A stretch of DNA of 41,992 nucleotides from Bondarzewia mesenterica (taxonomy: Eukaryota > Basidiomycota > Agaricomycetes > Russulales > Bondarzewiaceae). The position numbers were made by a program, and so were the translations under genes. The notes under the pieces are model-generated. The model worked only from the letters and a program-made list of their open reading frames with translations, was not told the origin of the DNA and made no database searches. Positions 13,192 to 28,582 of the stretch are shown piece by piece (the stretch's first letter is position 1; each line of letters starts with the position of its first letter). The DNA is taken from positions 1-41,992 of the forward strand of contig SGPL01000291.1 in the NCBI GenBank assembly GCA_004802705.1. Direction: 5' to 3'.

Positions 13192-16100
13192 ATGTCCCCT
13201 GTTGCAATCAGTGAACTAGTACCGTCCATGTTTTCCTCATTAATCGATTCTCTTCGTACTGCGCCAAGTGCACCAGGTGCGTTCATCGCTAATGCCTAAA
13301 AGTTTTATCATTTCAATGTCGAGTATCTATTTAGATGCGAAAGCTGCTGCTGATAAGCTAGCGCGTGAGGTGTCTCGGCTAGGACTACATTCCTTGTCGT
13401 GAGTTTTATGTTTTCCATTATCTCTTGTCCACCTATGGCTGATTGTTCTGCCTCGTACGTTAGTGATGGTGATATTCTTCCTACCCTCCACAAATTTGCG
13501 ACCAACAAAAAGTCCGGCTACGAGCGCGAATCCGCGGCCATTGCATTTCAAGCTCTTGCTATCACTCTAGGTGCACCCGTCGGCCCAATACTTCTTCCTT
13601 CGCTTCCCATCCTCTACGAGCTTTATATGGACAAGGGTGACGTTGTTCGACAAGCAGCAGCCGCTGCTACGAAAGCCGTCCTAAAACTCTTTCCCGCCGA
13701 ATCAACTGGCCTTGTTTACCGGACACTTGAAGCTGTCTTAGAGAGTGGCAAATGGCGGACCAAAGTCGGTGCACTCGATGGCATCAAAAGTTTCGTGAAT
13801 TCTGCAGGCGAAGCTGTCGCTAATGAGTTGGGCGCAATTCTACCTAAAGTCGAGGCAGCCATGCATGATACCAAGGCGGAGGTATGAACTTTGTCTACGG
13901 GTTCGTATCACCTGTCGCTTACTATCCACATTCGTCTAGGTTTCTTCCAGTGCTATTAAATGCGCTACATCACTGTGCACAACGCTTGCAAACGCGGATC
14001 TGGCTCCCCATATTCCTTCTCTCGTAAAATGCATGTCAGATCCTGCTTCCGTTCCCGCATGTATCAAGTCGCTTTCCAACTCTACCTTCGTCGCTGAGGT
14101 CACCGGCCCGGCTCTCGCTGTCCTTGTCCCTCTTCTCATGCGTGCCCTGAATGATCGGAGTATGGATGTCCAACGGAGAACGGTGGTTGTCATCGATAAT
14201 CTTGTCAAGCTTGTACGTGATCCAAATGTAGCTGCGATCTATCTCAGCCCTCTCGTTGAGGGGGTAGAGAAAATTGCTAAGGGGGCTGCATTCCCCGAGG
14301 TGGGCGACAGTTTCCTTGTCATTGTGACTGTAGGCTTATTACCTTTCGCAGGTTCGTGCCTTTGCTGAGGCAGCACTTGGCACCCTGGCCAAGTCTGGAG
14401 CTTCTGCTTCTGGTCCTCCTCCGGTCCACCGTGACGTCGAGGGAGAACTGGCTTCTGCACGTGAAACAATTCTTTCACTACTCCCAGATGGTCTTTTGCA
14501 TACCGCAGAAAAACCCAGCAAAGCGACAGAACCGCTCTTTGCCCTCGTTGTGGACTTCGAAGCGTCTCTTGTTGCAGACCTCGTTCACGCCAGACGGTTT
14601 GGTGACAAGGCCTCATGGAACCGTTGTGTTGGTGTATATACAGGTCCTTGGTTACCCGAGAACGGGCAAGATGGTGCTGGATTCACCGAGAAAGTCCGAG
14701 AGCACTTCCATGCCATTGAAAAAGTACGTTTCAAGCCATTAGCCCGGAGAGTGAAAGTGCTTATCACGTTATAGGCTAAGTATACTCCAGAACAAAACGG
14801 TAACGCGGAGGAAGGCGAAGTCTTGTGCGACACTGTTTTTTCATTGGCATATGGTGCGCTTTTGCTTCTCTCACATACCTCGCTCCGCTTGTTTCGTGGT
14901 CGCCGTTATGGCATCCTTGGTACGAACGGGTCTGGCAAGTCTACGCTCATGCGCCAGCTGCGTGACGGCAAAGTGGAGAATTTCCCTCCTCAGGATCAGT
15001 TGCGGTGTGTGATGGTGGAGCATTCTCTTCAAGGCGAAGATACATCTCTTTCTGTGATCGATTTTGTCGCTTCTGGTACGGGCAGTGTTATTGCGTTGAT
15101 TTCTATGGCTTATACTTACAGATATTTAGACAAAGCATTGGAAGGCATTCCACGCGATAGAGTCCGTCAGCAACTCCACGAAGTCGGCTTCGACGATTTG
15201 CGGCAGGCCGAGGTTGTAGGTGGACTTTCAGGCGGATGGAAGATGAAACTAGAGCTTGCAAGAGCAATGCTTTACAACGCTGATCTGTTACTTCTGGATG
15301 AGGTGTGCCCTTTCTTTTTGCTGTCATAGTCGATGCTGATTAATGTCTTCATGCAGCCTACCAATCATGTAAGTCTCCGTTCTGTATTAACTTTTTGGAA
15401 TGACGCGTGCGAGCTCAATTGTCAGTTGGACCGCGCTTCTGTGAAATGGCTCGAGCAATATCTGATCGCTCACAAAAACGTGACTTGCTTAATCATCAGT
15501 CACGATTCGAGGTTTGTTCATCATGTAATTTTTTATTGCATGCACTACTCAGCTTTCTCGAAATAGATTCTTAGACAATGTGACAACGGATATCATACAC
15601 TACGAGAACAAAAAGGTCAGCCAGTGAATGCGTTTTTGCAACCCGTCACACTGAAGAGTATTCCAGCTCGTATATTACCCCGGGAACCTATCTCATTTCG
15701 TGGAGATCCACCCTGAGGCAAAATCCTACTATACCCTTGCAGCTACTACAGTCAAATTTTCATTCCCTCCCCCTGGATCGCTCATGGGCGTACGAAGCAA
15801 CACTAGAGCGATCTTGAAGATGTCTAATTGTACTTTCACATACCCGGGCAAGAGTACCCCGAGTCTAATCAACGTCAGTTGTGCATTAACTTTATCAAGG
15901 TAAGTCATTGGCATGCCAGGAGGTATATATGAAGCAAACGAAACTGCCGCCAGTCGTGTAGGAGTAATTGGTCCCAACGGTGCTGGGAAGTCCACGCTCA
16001 TCAAGCTACTCACGGTGAGTGTCATTTTTATTAGAGGTGCGAGTGTTCATCGTCAACCGTTTTGATCTGCAGGGGGAAACGGAACCTCAAGAAGGCACTG

Positions 16101-17489
16101 TATATAAGCACCCCGCGCTGCGCATTGGATATGTTTCTCAGCATGCAACCCACCATATTGGTATAATGACTTCCCTTATTAATCGTGTTTGTGTCTGAGC
16201 CTTTGATGTAGAGCGACATCTGGAGAAGACGCCAATTCAATACATCCAATGGCGATTCCAAGATGGTCACGACCGTTAGTTTTTCCCCTCCACCGTGAAG
16301 CTCTTGACAATGATGAACACTTTATAAATCAGGCGAAGTACTGGAGAAAGCCACACGTGCACTCACGGATGCCGACAGGCAGCTCTTGGAGACTGAATTT
16401 GTTGGCAAGAATGGATCCAAGCGGAAGTTGGAGGTTTGATTATTGAGCGAAATTTATTTTACCACAGGCTGATTGCCCATTTTTTTCAGCTGATTATGGG
16501 TCGTCAGAAGCTAAAGAAATCTCTTCAATACGAAATCAAATGGCGCGGATTAGACCATCGATTCAACACATGGATGCCACGAGAGGAGCTACTCTCGAAG
16601 GGGTTTGGAAAGCTCGTCCAGCAGTTTGATGACCTCGAGTCCTCGAGAGAGGGAGCCGGTCAGCGGGAAACGTCAGCCTATGCCGTCAGGAAGCATCTGG
16701 AAGATATAGGTCTTGACGGAGATATTGCCCAGTACAATGAAATCTCTGGATTATCCGGAGGTGCGTTTTCGATTAGAAAATTAGAAGTCTAACTACGCTA
16801 GCTCACCTTTGCACGGCTATCCATAGGGCAGAAGATCAAACTCGTCATCGCCGCCTGCCTGTGGAACAATCCTCAGGTTAGCACGATTCGCTATTTCAGA
16901 ATAATTGAAAGTCATAAGTTTGCAGATCTGTGTCCTTGACGAACCGAGCAATTTCTTGGATAGAGAAGCTTTGGGTGGATTGGCAGTTGCCATCCGAGAT
17001 TGGGCCGGTGCCGTCGTATGTGCTTCTGTTCAGAAACTTAAATTCTTCAGCTGATCATGCTGCTAACAGGTCATCATCTCCCACAACGAAGAATTTGTGA
17101 CTGCCCTCTGTGAGTGCATCTTTTAATTTCCGAAGATCTTTACTGATCATCATCCAGGCCCCGAGATTTGGCAGATTGAGGGAGGTCGAATGATGCACAA
17201 AGGCAAAGCGGCCATCGTGGAAGATGCTTTTGCCAATGCGAAGTCGCCAAAAGGTAGCGGGGCTAATACTCCAGCGCGCTCCAGAGCACACACACCGGCC
17301 GCATCTGCCGCAGCCACTCCGGCTGGTAGTGGTGCCGAAAACAAGGGTGATGGTACCCCTGCGCCGGTAGTGAAGAAGAAAAAGATGACGAGAAATCAGC
17401 AGAAAGCGCAGGAGGAGCGTAGAAGGTTGAGGAAGGTGAACTGGCTACAGTACGGTGGGCCCAAACCTGAGGACACGGACGAGGATTAG
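13192..17489 (+). CDS. TEF3: Translation elongation factor 3 (ABC-F ATPase)
   Basis: Cytosolic, ribosome-bound ATPase needed by fungi for release of deacylated tRNA from the E site during elongation. Twenty exons join in frame to 1,082 residues, slightly longer than yeast EF3 (1,044). N-terminal HEAT repeats fill about residues 1-320. The first ABC domain has Walker A GTNGSGKST (near 482), signature LSGGWKMK and Walker B LLLLDEPTNHLD; the second has GPNGAGKST (near 725), LSGGQKIK and ICVLDEPSNFLD. The EF3-specific chromodomain-like insertion (YEIKWRGLDHRFNTW, near 840) sits inside the second ABC domain. The C-terminus is basic and Ala/Thr-rich (VKKKKMTRNQQKA), the ribosome-binding tail. A 12-nt exon (15357-15368) encodes exactly PTNH of Walker B. 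The start is the first ATG after a CT-rich leader. No lesion seen. Confidence 0.97.
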
Positions 17490-19870
17490 GCCCCAACATG
17501 TGACGATCTGACAACTGGCTACAAATATTGTATCCATCTCTAGATTGATTGTTGTCACATGTGGGTGTACGTTTCGGATGCATGTTTTCGTTAGAGTAAG
17601 GCACTTCCATTGTTGTGCATTCATTCGCAATGACACTATAAACGAGGGTACTGGAAATATGCAGCTCGAGCTCGGTGTAAAGCGATCGAATGAATGCTCG
17701 ATCACCATTGGCAAATACATGAAGCACCGCATATGCTCAATGTTTTCAATCGCCTGGTTGCCAGCACATGTTCAAGCGTGTTTTGAGGTGCGGCTGGTCC
17801 ATGTTTTTTACAACACGAGCACAGACATCAAAAGGCGAGAGTAACGGTAACCAAAGAATCCAAACTTGTTCCGCTCTGGCGCGTAATGTTGACTTCGGAT
17901 CTCAAACAAGGCTGCCGGGGATCGCACACGTTGTGCACAGCAAACACACGTTTGATTGTCTTGAATGTTGGACACCGAAAGCCTGCCTCAGATTTTGAAG
18001 GAATTTGAGCGGAATCGAAGTGTCCTCTGTAATTGGGTACAAAGTTCATGGTGACTAAGTCTAGTAAGTTACTATGGCTTCCTTATTTGGCAGGTGTGTT
18101 TTCTTCTCCCATCGGCTCCCATCGGGCACAATGCGCATCGACAATTCAGCTGAAATAAAATGCGCTTGATCATTCCTTATCACAATCCAGAAACCCGGCT
18201 AATTTCCCAATTCAAAAGGATCGCTAATCGCATTTACAGGCAGCATTTGCTGGGGGCGACATGGCGGACTCCGAATCCTGCGCCCAAGCGAGAGACTCAG
18301 CATCGTCCAAGTCGGCTTGAGGCTTGGCAGACACTGAAGCTCTAGCATGCTAATGTCAAAATAGAAGAGTTGTCTGGATGCGGCACGAGATAGCTGTTGT
18401 GGTGGTACTCAGTTCATGCCAAAAGCATGGAGAGACTAGGATCCTTTGTCCTTCCCATGTTGCTTTCGACCGAAAGAATATGGACTGTTTGCCGAGTCTT
18501 TACCAGTGACCAGCAAGCAGCTACTGTCCAAAATAAGGTGAATTTCTTGTCCACAGTGATTCGCTGCGGTTGACCAGAGGTCACCTGAGAGGAATTGCCC
18601 AAAGCTAGACCAACACTTCACGCCCGGCTCTCGAGACATCAACATACAGTACCGTCTGGGTTATAGTCAAGGTTTTATATTTGTGACCAAGCAAAACCGT
18701 AACGAGTCTTCAGCCTTCCATCCCCAAGCGATTTCCGGTAATACTCACTTTGAACTGTTACTGTCTTGGCTACGATGATCTCACGTCTGACCCGGTGCCC
18801 GAGGACTTCGTCAACTGGGGCTCAAGCTGCAACATCACAAAGTATGCCGATCTCGGTCACCTTACCGAGACAGGTTCGTACTAGTAGATAAGTTCAATCT
18901 ACGGTTTGGGTACAGGCCTTTCTGTTTCACGCGGTAAGCTCACTAGTGGAACGCTGGACTTTCTGTTGTCGTTGAACGGCGACTCTAATCTCACCAGACT
19001 GTAATTTTTTTCTTATGTTCCCCTCCCTAGGTAGGTCAGCCCTGCCAGAAAGGCTTAACGGCAACAACCCGATTAACCTCCTCTCTCCAACGCCATCTTT
19101 GGCAATCGCCATGGGCCCGCGGCTTCAGCCATGCCAGCATCTTATTCTGAATGCCTGGCGCACACGGTGTTTCCCATCGACATCTCATCGGACCTTCACG
19201 TGGATATGTACAATTGTTGGCCGAAATGAAGTGTAAAAATGACCTTCATCGCGACAGATCTCAAACCTGCATGTACATGCTGATTATCTTCGAGTCAATC
19301 GTAGATCCGTCGCCCAATTGATAATATGACGTTCTCAGCCTCTTCTCCAAGTGACCCGCAGAACTTTAGAATCAGTGCCCTGCTTTGCGATCGTCCAGGC
19401 GTGCGACCGTGTTCACTGAGCAACAACTGTTATGTCACCTCATTCAGGTGACCACCCTTGTTGTCTGCGAAAATGGAATTAAATATAAGACGAACGTCCC
19501 ACGCTGTATATACAATAGCAATAGTGGTAAGCCAAAGCGATATAAGCTACATATAAGACGTCAAAAGCACAGTATGTAATGATCATGTCTGGGAATCAAA
19601 GCGCGATGCCAGAGCTCATGATAGGATAGATATACAGTGCATGCAAAAAAAAAATAAAGTATCAGCAGATCCGAGCATGCATGTATCATCGGGACCTGCC
19701 GAGGAGATTGTACGAGGATAAACACGTCCGGATAGATTATGAAGGGTATAATTAGGCATATGAAACTGAGGTCCTGACTGAAATTGTCTTGGACACATCA
19801 GGACAACGGACTGCGGAACGAAAGAGAGGACCCTCCGCATTCCTGTGGATTCCGAGACACGTAACATCGA
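17490..19870. other. 2.4 kb convergent spacer, no certain gene
   Basis: Lies between the 3' ends of EF3 (plus) and the homeodomain gene (minus). Apart from 3' untranslated sequence at each end I find no gene, RNA or repeat. One short open stretch near 18735-18884 looks faintly protein-like (see findings), but has no start codon, splice context or recognised family. Confidence 0.5.
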
Positions 19871-21277
19871 TTAAAGTCCACGTCCACGTCCGAACCATGT
19901 GCGGGGATCGAAAGAGCCGCCCCTTCTTCCTCCGGATGGCGAAGGAGATTGCCCAGTACGGTTGATGTTGGGCGGTGGAGAGCGAGATGAATACGGTGTG
20001 CCGGACGGACCGGCCATGGAAATTGGGCTTACGACAGTTGGGCCCGTAGCGTATGTGTGAGGTGGAGATGGGATAGGAGTCTGTGTAGGATGGGTCTGGG
20101 AAGATGACGTCGCGGTGGTTGATGATCCGCTCTGGCGTCCACCCTGTCGCATCGATTGACGCTTGTTCTGGAACCTGATATTGTGAATGAGCATCCACAG
20201 GGTAATATGACGGCCATCTCGGGTCAAGGACATTCCACTAACCATATCTGCACACTCCGTGCCGACATATCCAACTTCCTTGCAAGCTCCGCGCGTTCCT
20301 CCGTGGAAGGGAATGCCGTGCGGGCATAGACATCATTAAGCACCTTGAGTTGGTGAGCATCTGCGCGCTTGCGTTTCTTCTTGATAGTGGGCTCTGAAGC
20401 GCTCTCGGTGACCTCGTAGTCGACGGGAGACATGACGGGGGCGCCACGCGTGTAGGGCATAGGTGCGACATTTCTAGACGAAACTGTGCGCTCAACAGTC
20501 GCATGGCCCATCTGCATGTGATGATGGTGTGAGCCAGCCGTGCCACCGTGAGCCATCATTCGCCCAGTATTGGGCTCTGCTGGATAGGCACCAGCTTGGA
20601 CCGACTGATATTGGGGATATTGTGCGGGATAAACGGTCTGGGGAGAGCGAAGGCTGCTCGGATTGGCCATCACCTGGGAATGAGCGGTTGATTGGGGGTA
20701 ATAAGAAGTACTCTGATCCTGCCATCTATCATCGCGGACAGCTTGGTGAGGATGACTAAGGGATGGAAGTCGATGATCGTCAGCTGGGATTGGGGGCGAC
20801 ATTCGAGAAGGGTATGTCGAGTACGTCTGCTGGCTAGCGTATCTCGCATCGGGTTGCTGCTGATACATCGAATATTGAGAGGTTTGATGTTGTTGCGGAG
20901 GAACGGCGTCTTGGATGGGGCACATCAGCTCTTCCCCGGAATGTCTTTCCAAAAATGAGCAACTCACAAGGATTATATGAAGCATAGCTCGCATCATACG
21001 ATCCTTGAGGATGGCGCTGCTGCGTGTAATGGCCAGAGTATGCAGCAGGAACTATGTCGGTAGACTTAATAGTTGAGTTGATGTAGGTTGAGTGGATGTG
21101 AGAAAACAAACCTGGGGAATCAGAGGTTGGAAACGCTAAAGTGAGAGGTGGCAGTATGGTGCGCCTACCCTGTTCCGGTACAGACGAACCAGTCTGAAAA
21201 TCACCTCTTGAAGGACTTTTGCTCTGCGGTCTTCCAGTATTAGCGTAATAATAGTTGTTATCTCGGGGAATGGACAT
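19871..21277 (-). CDS. Homeodomain transcription factor
   Basis: Probable nuclear DNA-binding regulator. Four exons (21277-21112, 21051-20968, 20909-20243, 20174-19871) give 406 residues. The N-terminal 250 residues are low-complexity, rich in Tyr, Gln, Ser and Pro, with a short His run (SHHHHMQMG). The homeodomain is at about residues 258-316: basic arm KKKRKRADAHQLKVL, then TEERAELARKLDMSARSVQIW and the recognition-helix core WFQNKRQ. The third intron splits the Trp codon of WFQNKR. The C-terminus is Ser/Thr/Pro-rich and ends FDPRTWFGRGRGL. The first intron (60 nt) is a multiple of three with no stop, so its retention would still give protein. The class resembles single-homeodomain fungal factors such as Pho2/Yox1 rather than mating-type HD1/HD2. 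A specific name is not justified. Confidence 0.9.
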
Positions 21278-22351
21278 GACGGTAAATGGAGAAGAAGACG
21301 AAGAATAATGTTATGACTACCAGCCAAAGGGTCCAGTCGATTAAGTACTTTGGTGCACGCGTGAAGCGGTGCAGACAGTCAGCGGAAAGCGAGGCGATGT
21401 AATCGAGAGCCCGAGGGCATCGAGGACGTCCACTGGCAGCAGGTAGCCACGAGGAAATATGACTCGTTTGTGGGCAAGGGTGGTGCAGAGGTTGTTAGTG
21501 TAGTTGACTTCGTCCGGAACAATGCAGCGTATGCTCTGACAAAAGCAGTGTTGGGGGCCGTAATGAGGTGGGAAGAGGAGTGTCCAAACAAAATACTTCC
21601 GCAATGCGAGGCGACTCCGTCACTTGTCGCGGAGCTTGAGCTACCTTGACCGCCCAGCCGGGAGAGCATTCCCTGTTCGAAGGCACGAAGGATTCTAGAT
21701 CCCTGACCGTCCGCGTGGGGCATTCTAGCTGTTCCTCGACGGTACTTAGTTCGGTGCTCAATTTCCCTTCGCGTCTTAGGAGGAACCGCCAGTGAGGATT
21801 CTCAGATCGGTTGGTTGTCAATGAAGCGGTTATTCTTAACATTAACATTCATATAGTCTGCTGCAGAGCTCCCTGTCGTCAGTACCGGTCAAGCTTAAGC
21901 TGCAGCCTGCGAGCATGCAAGACGTGATCCTTGAACTGGAGTTTTCCGAAACACTCGTTGCAAGCCTGTGAGACCGAGACGCCGTCCGACTGCCCCGAAA
22001 AAGAGCTAACGGAACTTGTACCTGGAATGTGAGACAATAATGTTGTGAGCGAATGTCCACGAGGCTACTGACAAAGGAGGCGATTTAATACAACACAGAC
22101 CACGCTGCAGGCTCGGTTGAGACAAAGATGTGCAATTGCTGAAACAAGGACATGGATGTTCTGCCGCAACGAACGGTGAATACAGTGTGTGGTACTTAGC
22201 CAAGTGAGGAGTTTGGAAGCGCGGATCGGAGACATGGGCGTATAAACCACGTGTCACATACCATATTTGGACACATCAGCCTAGTAGCCCGTCCGACACT
22301 GTACTTTCTACTCCAAGTCCGAGTCTTCCTTGCGCTCCTCCACCGAACACC
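21278..22351. promoter_or_regulatory. Divergent promoter region (homeodomain gene / NDR kinase)
   Basis: About 1.07 kb between two divergent start codons. It must hold the promoters of both genes. The kinase side has a TATA-like element and a CACGTG box (listed separately). No convincing ORF, repeat or RNA is present. Confidence 0.6.
22241..22253 (+). promoter_or_regulatory. TATA-like box plus CACGTG upstream of the kinase gene
   Basis: TATAAA at 22241-22246, about 106 bases before the kinase ATG, is followed at once by CACGTG at 22248-22253. Position and sequence fit a fungal core promoter with an overlapping bHLH site; function is inferred. Confidence 0.4.
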
Positions 22352-26023
<3,672 letters not shown>

Positions 26024-28582
26024 CCGTCAATTGGAAATATGGACCGTTGTCGGATGATGGGAGAAATGATCCCCGAGGAAACGATGTTTTATGACTCTTA
26101 TGACGACAAGTTGGAGGGCGGCGGGTGTGGGTTGCTGGCGCGTGTACGAATTTCAGTTGGTTGTTTGTGATTGCTAATTTGCCCAACACCACGGAGACTT
26201 CCGATTTTGGGATACCCCCTCCTCGTGGTGTTCTGTTTGTTTACCAGCACCATCGTTATTTTGGTTCTTATTGCTGTATTGACAACAAGAGCCCCTGTAT
26301 CTGCTCAAACGATCTACCTACGCCGATTTATTACCCTTGTCGAGGCCCATCGCCTGCTGTTTGCTCTAAATTTGTACATGACCACACGTTTGTAGCTTAG
26401 CCTCCCGCCTCTGTCGAATTGGGGCCACTCGTGTTGTAATGCTTGCCGTCGGCTTGGCGTCTAGGCGTAGTCCTGCGGCTGCGGGAAACTCAGACTGGCG
26501 ATCGTTGAACGAATTTGAGTGTTCCACATTGTCCGGTGGCTGTGTGTCGGATGTCATGCCTGCTTTCATGGTCGAAGCAATGTTGCAATGCGCCAATAAC
26601 GAAGAAATTGAAGCTTCGCAGCAGTCTCGCCGTGTCTCGGGAAGATCCTGCGACGGAGGCAGCGTAGGCTCGAGTCCTCGACACGACTGTTGGCAGGCTG
26701 TAAGCCAGGCGCAGCCGCCTGCCACTTTGCGCTTTTCATTTTGCTGATCAGCGCGACAGTACTGAGGGGCCCGAAGTTCGGAGCCCTGCAACGTTGTGGT
26801 GGGGCGAGGTCGGAGTCCGTGCATGCGTAATAAGTATGACAGGTACGCGAGAGTTTGCTGCTCCAATGACATGATTCTGATCTGTGAACGACGTTGGAAT
26901 CTTTTCCCTCGGCCTCGCCTTCGAACTTCTCAGTGTCCGCCTGGCAGCGCTGGCCAAATCATGGGTTCCCGCCTAGACTTTATGTACAAACTTTGATTTC
27001 CTTTTCTGGGCATGCCGAAAATTTAAGTACCTATGCCGTTCATATTCCAGGCCTTTCGCTTTGTTCTACAACTTCAAAGCTTCAAGTAGCTTCAAGTCCA
27101 AAACTGGTTGCAGAAAGAGTTTTATACGATAACATTCGTGTATTGGATCTAGAGTTTCAGGGGGAATGCAGTGCGATCGCGAATAGGAAATTAGATGGTC
27201 ACGGTGATCCGGGCTCGGATGCTGATAAGTCCTTATGCGCGCAAAACACGACGCCACGGCAGTGAACACGAGTCCCGCTCGTCCGCCGCTACTGAACGTG
27301 CTCAACGAAGCAACGCCTTCGTGCGGGTTGACCGGAACCGCTCATACTCACCCTTTTGTGTAATGGAGCCTTCGATCGGCAAAGTCTCACTACTTATGGG
27401 CACGGGGAGAGGTCGCGGACTACGGTCGGGCATGTCAGTTCCCCGACTGGACGGAATTCCCATGCATGGATTCCGGTAGGTTTTAGATCCATTGGATGCG
27501 AAACATGTGGAAACACAAGGCGTTTATTCAGATCCGCGGATGTTGTGTACCAGACCTTTTGAAGTTGAAAGTTTTCGGCACCGTCAAGCTGTGACTATAC
27601 TACTGTCCATCAGAACGACAGAGAACTCATAGTATACCGTATATCTCATCTTTCTTTCTTGAATAATCTTTTGCCTCCCACGACAGGCCCTTGATAGTGC
27701 AGCATCACCTTTTCAGACGATCCTTGTCCGATTGAACAAACCGCGCTTGCGATGCTGACAGCGGACACGATGCCGTTCGAAGGCTTCGCAGGAGCGCTGG
27801 CAGTAGCTCAATATGAACATTTTCTCCCCCACGATCTCCGCCACAGACCCGCCAGTATACTGATCTGCGTGCTCTATAATTACCAAAGAGCGCGCTGGAA
27901 GGCTTTGAAGATGGAATCGAAGGTTGATAGTAACATAATCCAATTGCAAATGTTCGCCGCATCGATCGGTCGAAGGGTCGGTAGAGTACGTCTTGGTATA
28001 AGGACAACTCGGGGTCTCCACCACGGGCATTGGGCTACCCTCCGCCTGTAGATACGTACGAGAAGTCGGTTTACGCTCGATTGCACCCCGCATCAGAGTC
28101 AAGGTCGAGCTAATGTCAAAGGTGAAAATTTGCTGGCTGTCATTGACCAACAAGTCGAATGAATATGGCGCACTTCAAATAGCACTGGCCCAATCCTGAA
28201 AGTAGAATGCTGGCGACCTGGTTATTTTTCTCAGTCGGACGTCCAGGTCGTATTTGATCACGGACTCGGCCCCTCTGCAGTGAACAGTAAAGAACCATTG
28301 GAGGTGCACATAACTATGGCTTCATGGAATGGAGCATCAAGGAAAGGCCTCAGTCCAATTCAAAAGGCCACTCTATGAGTGAGACCGCGGTGAGCGATAT
28401 CTGCCGTCGAGCACAAAGGTCTCGTCATGATTGTCCAATGATTGTCCGAGGTGGCGGCATCGTAGCCCGATTGACCATATCATAGGGTTAGGTCCAGTTG
28501 TGTAAAGTTACTGTAAACGGTCTCCTTAGCCGACGGCTCTTGCAACTGCGTTCGATTTTGTTGCTCTCCAAAGCTCTTGACG
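26024..28582. other. 2.6 kb gene-poor spacer
   Basis: Lies between the kinase 3' end and the channel pseudogene. Open frames exist on both strands (up to 168 codons at 26366-26872, minus) but none has splice context, family resemblance or convincing composition. No RNA gene, inverted repeat or transposon end was noticed. Confidence 0.5.

Noticed and set aside
26171..26395. Short plus-strand frame with a hydrophobic stretch resembling a membrane segment
   Set aside because: Starts just after the kinase stop, has no homologue I recognise and no leader context; T-rich 3' flanking sequence easily yields hydrophobic codons.
26366..26872. 168-codon open frame on the minus strand
   Set aside because: No family resemblance, low-information composition, and no introns in a genome where genes are intron-rich; it lies in 3' flanking sequence of the kinase.
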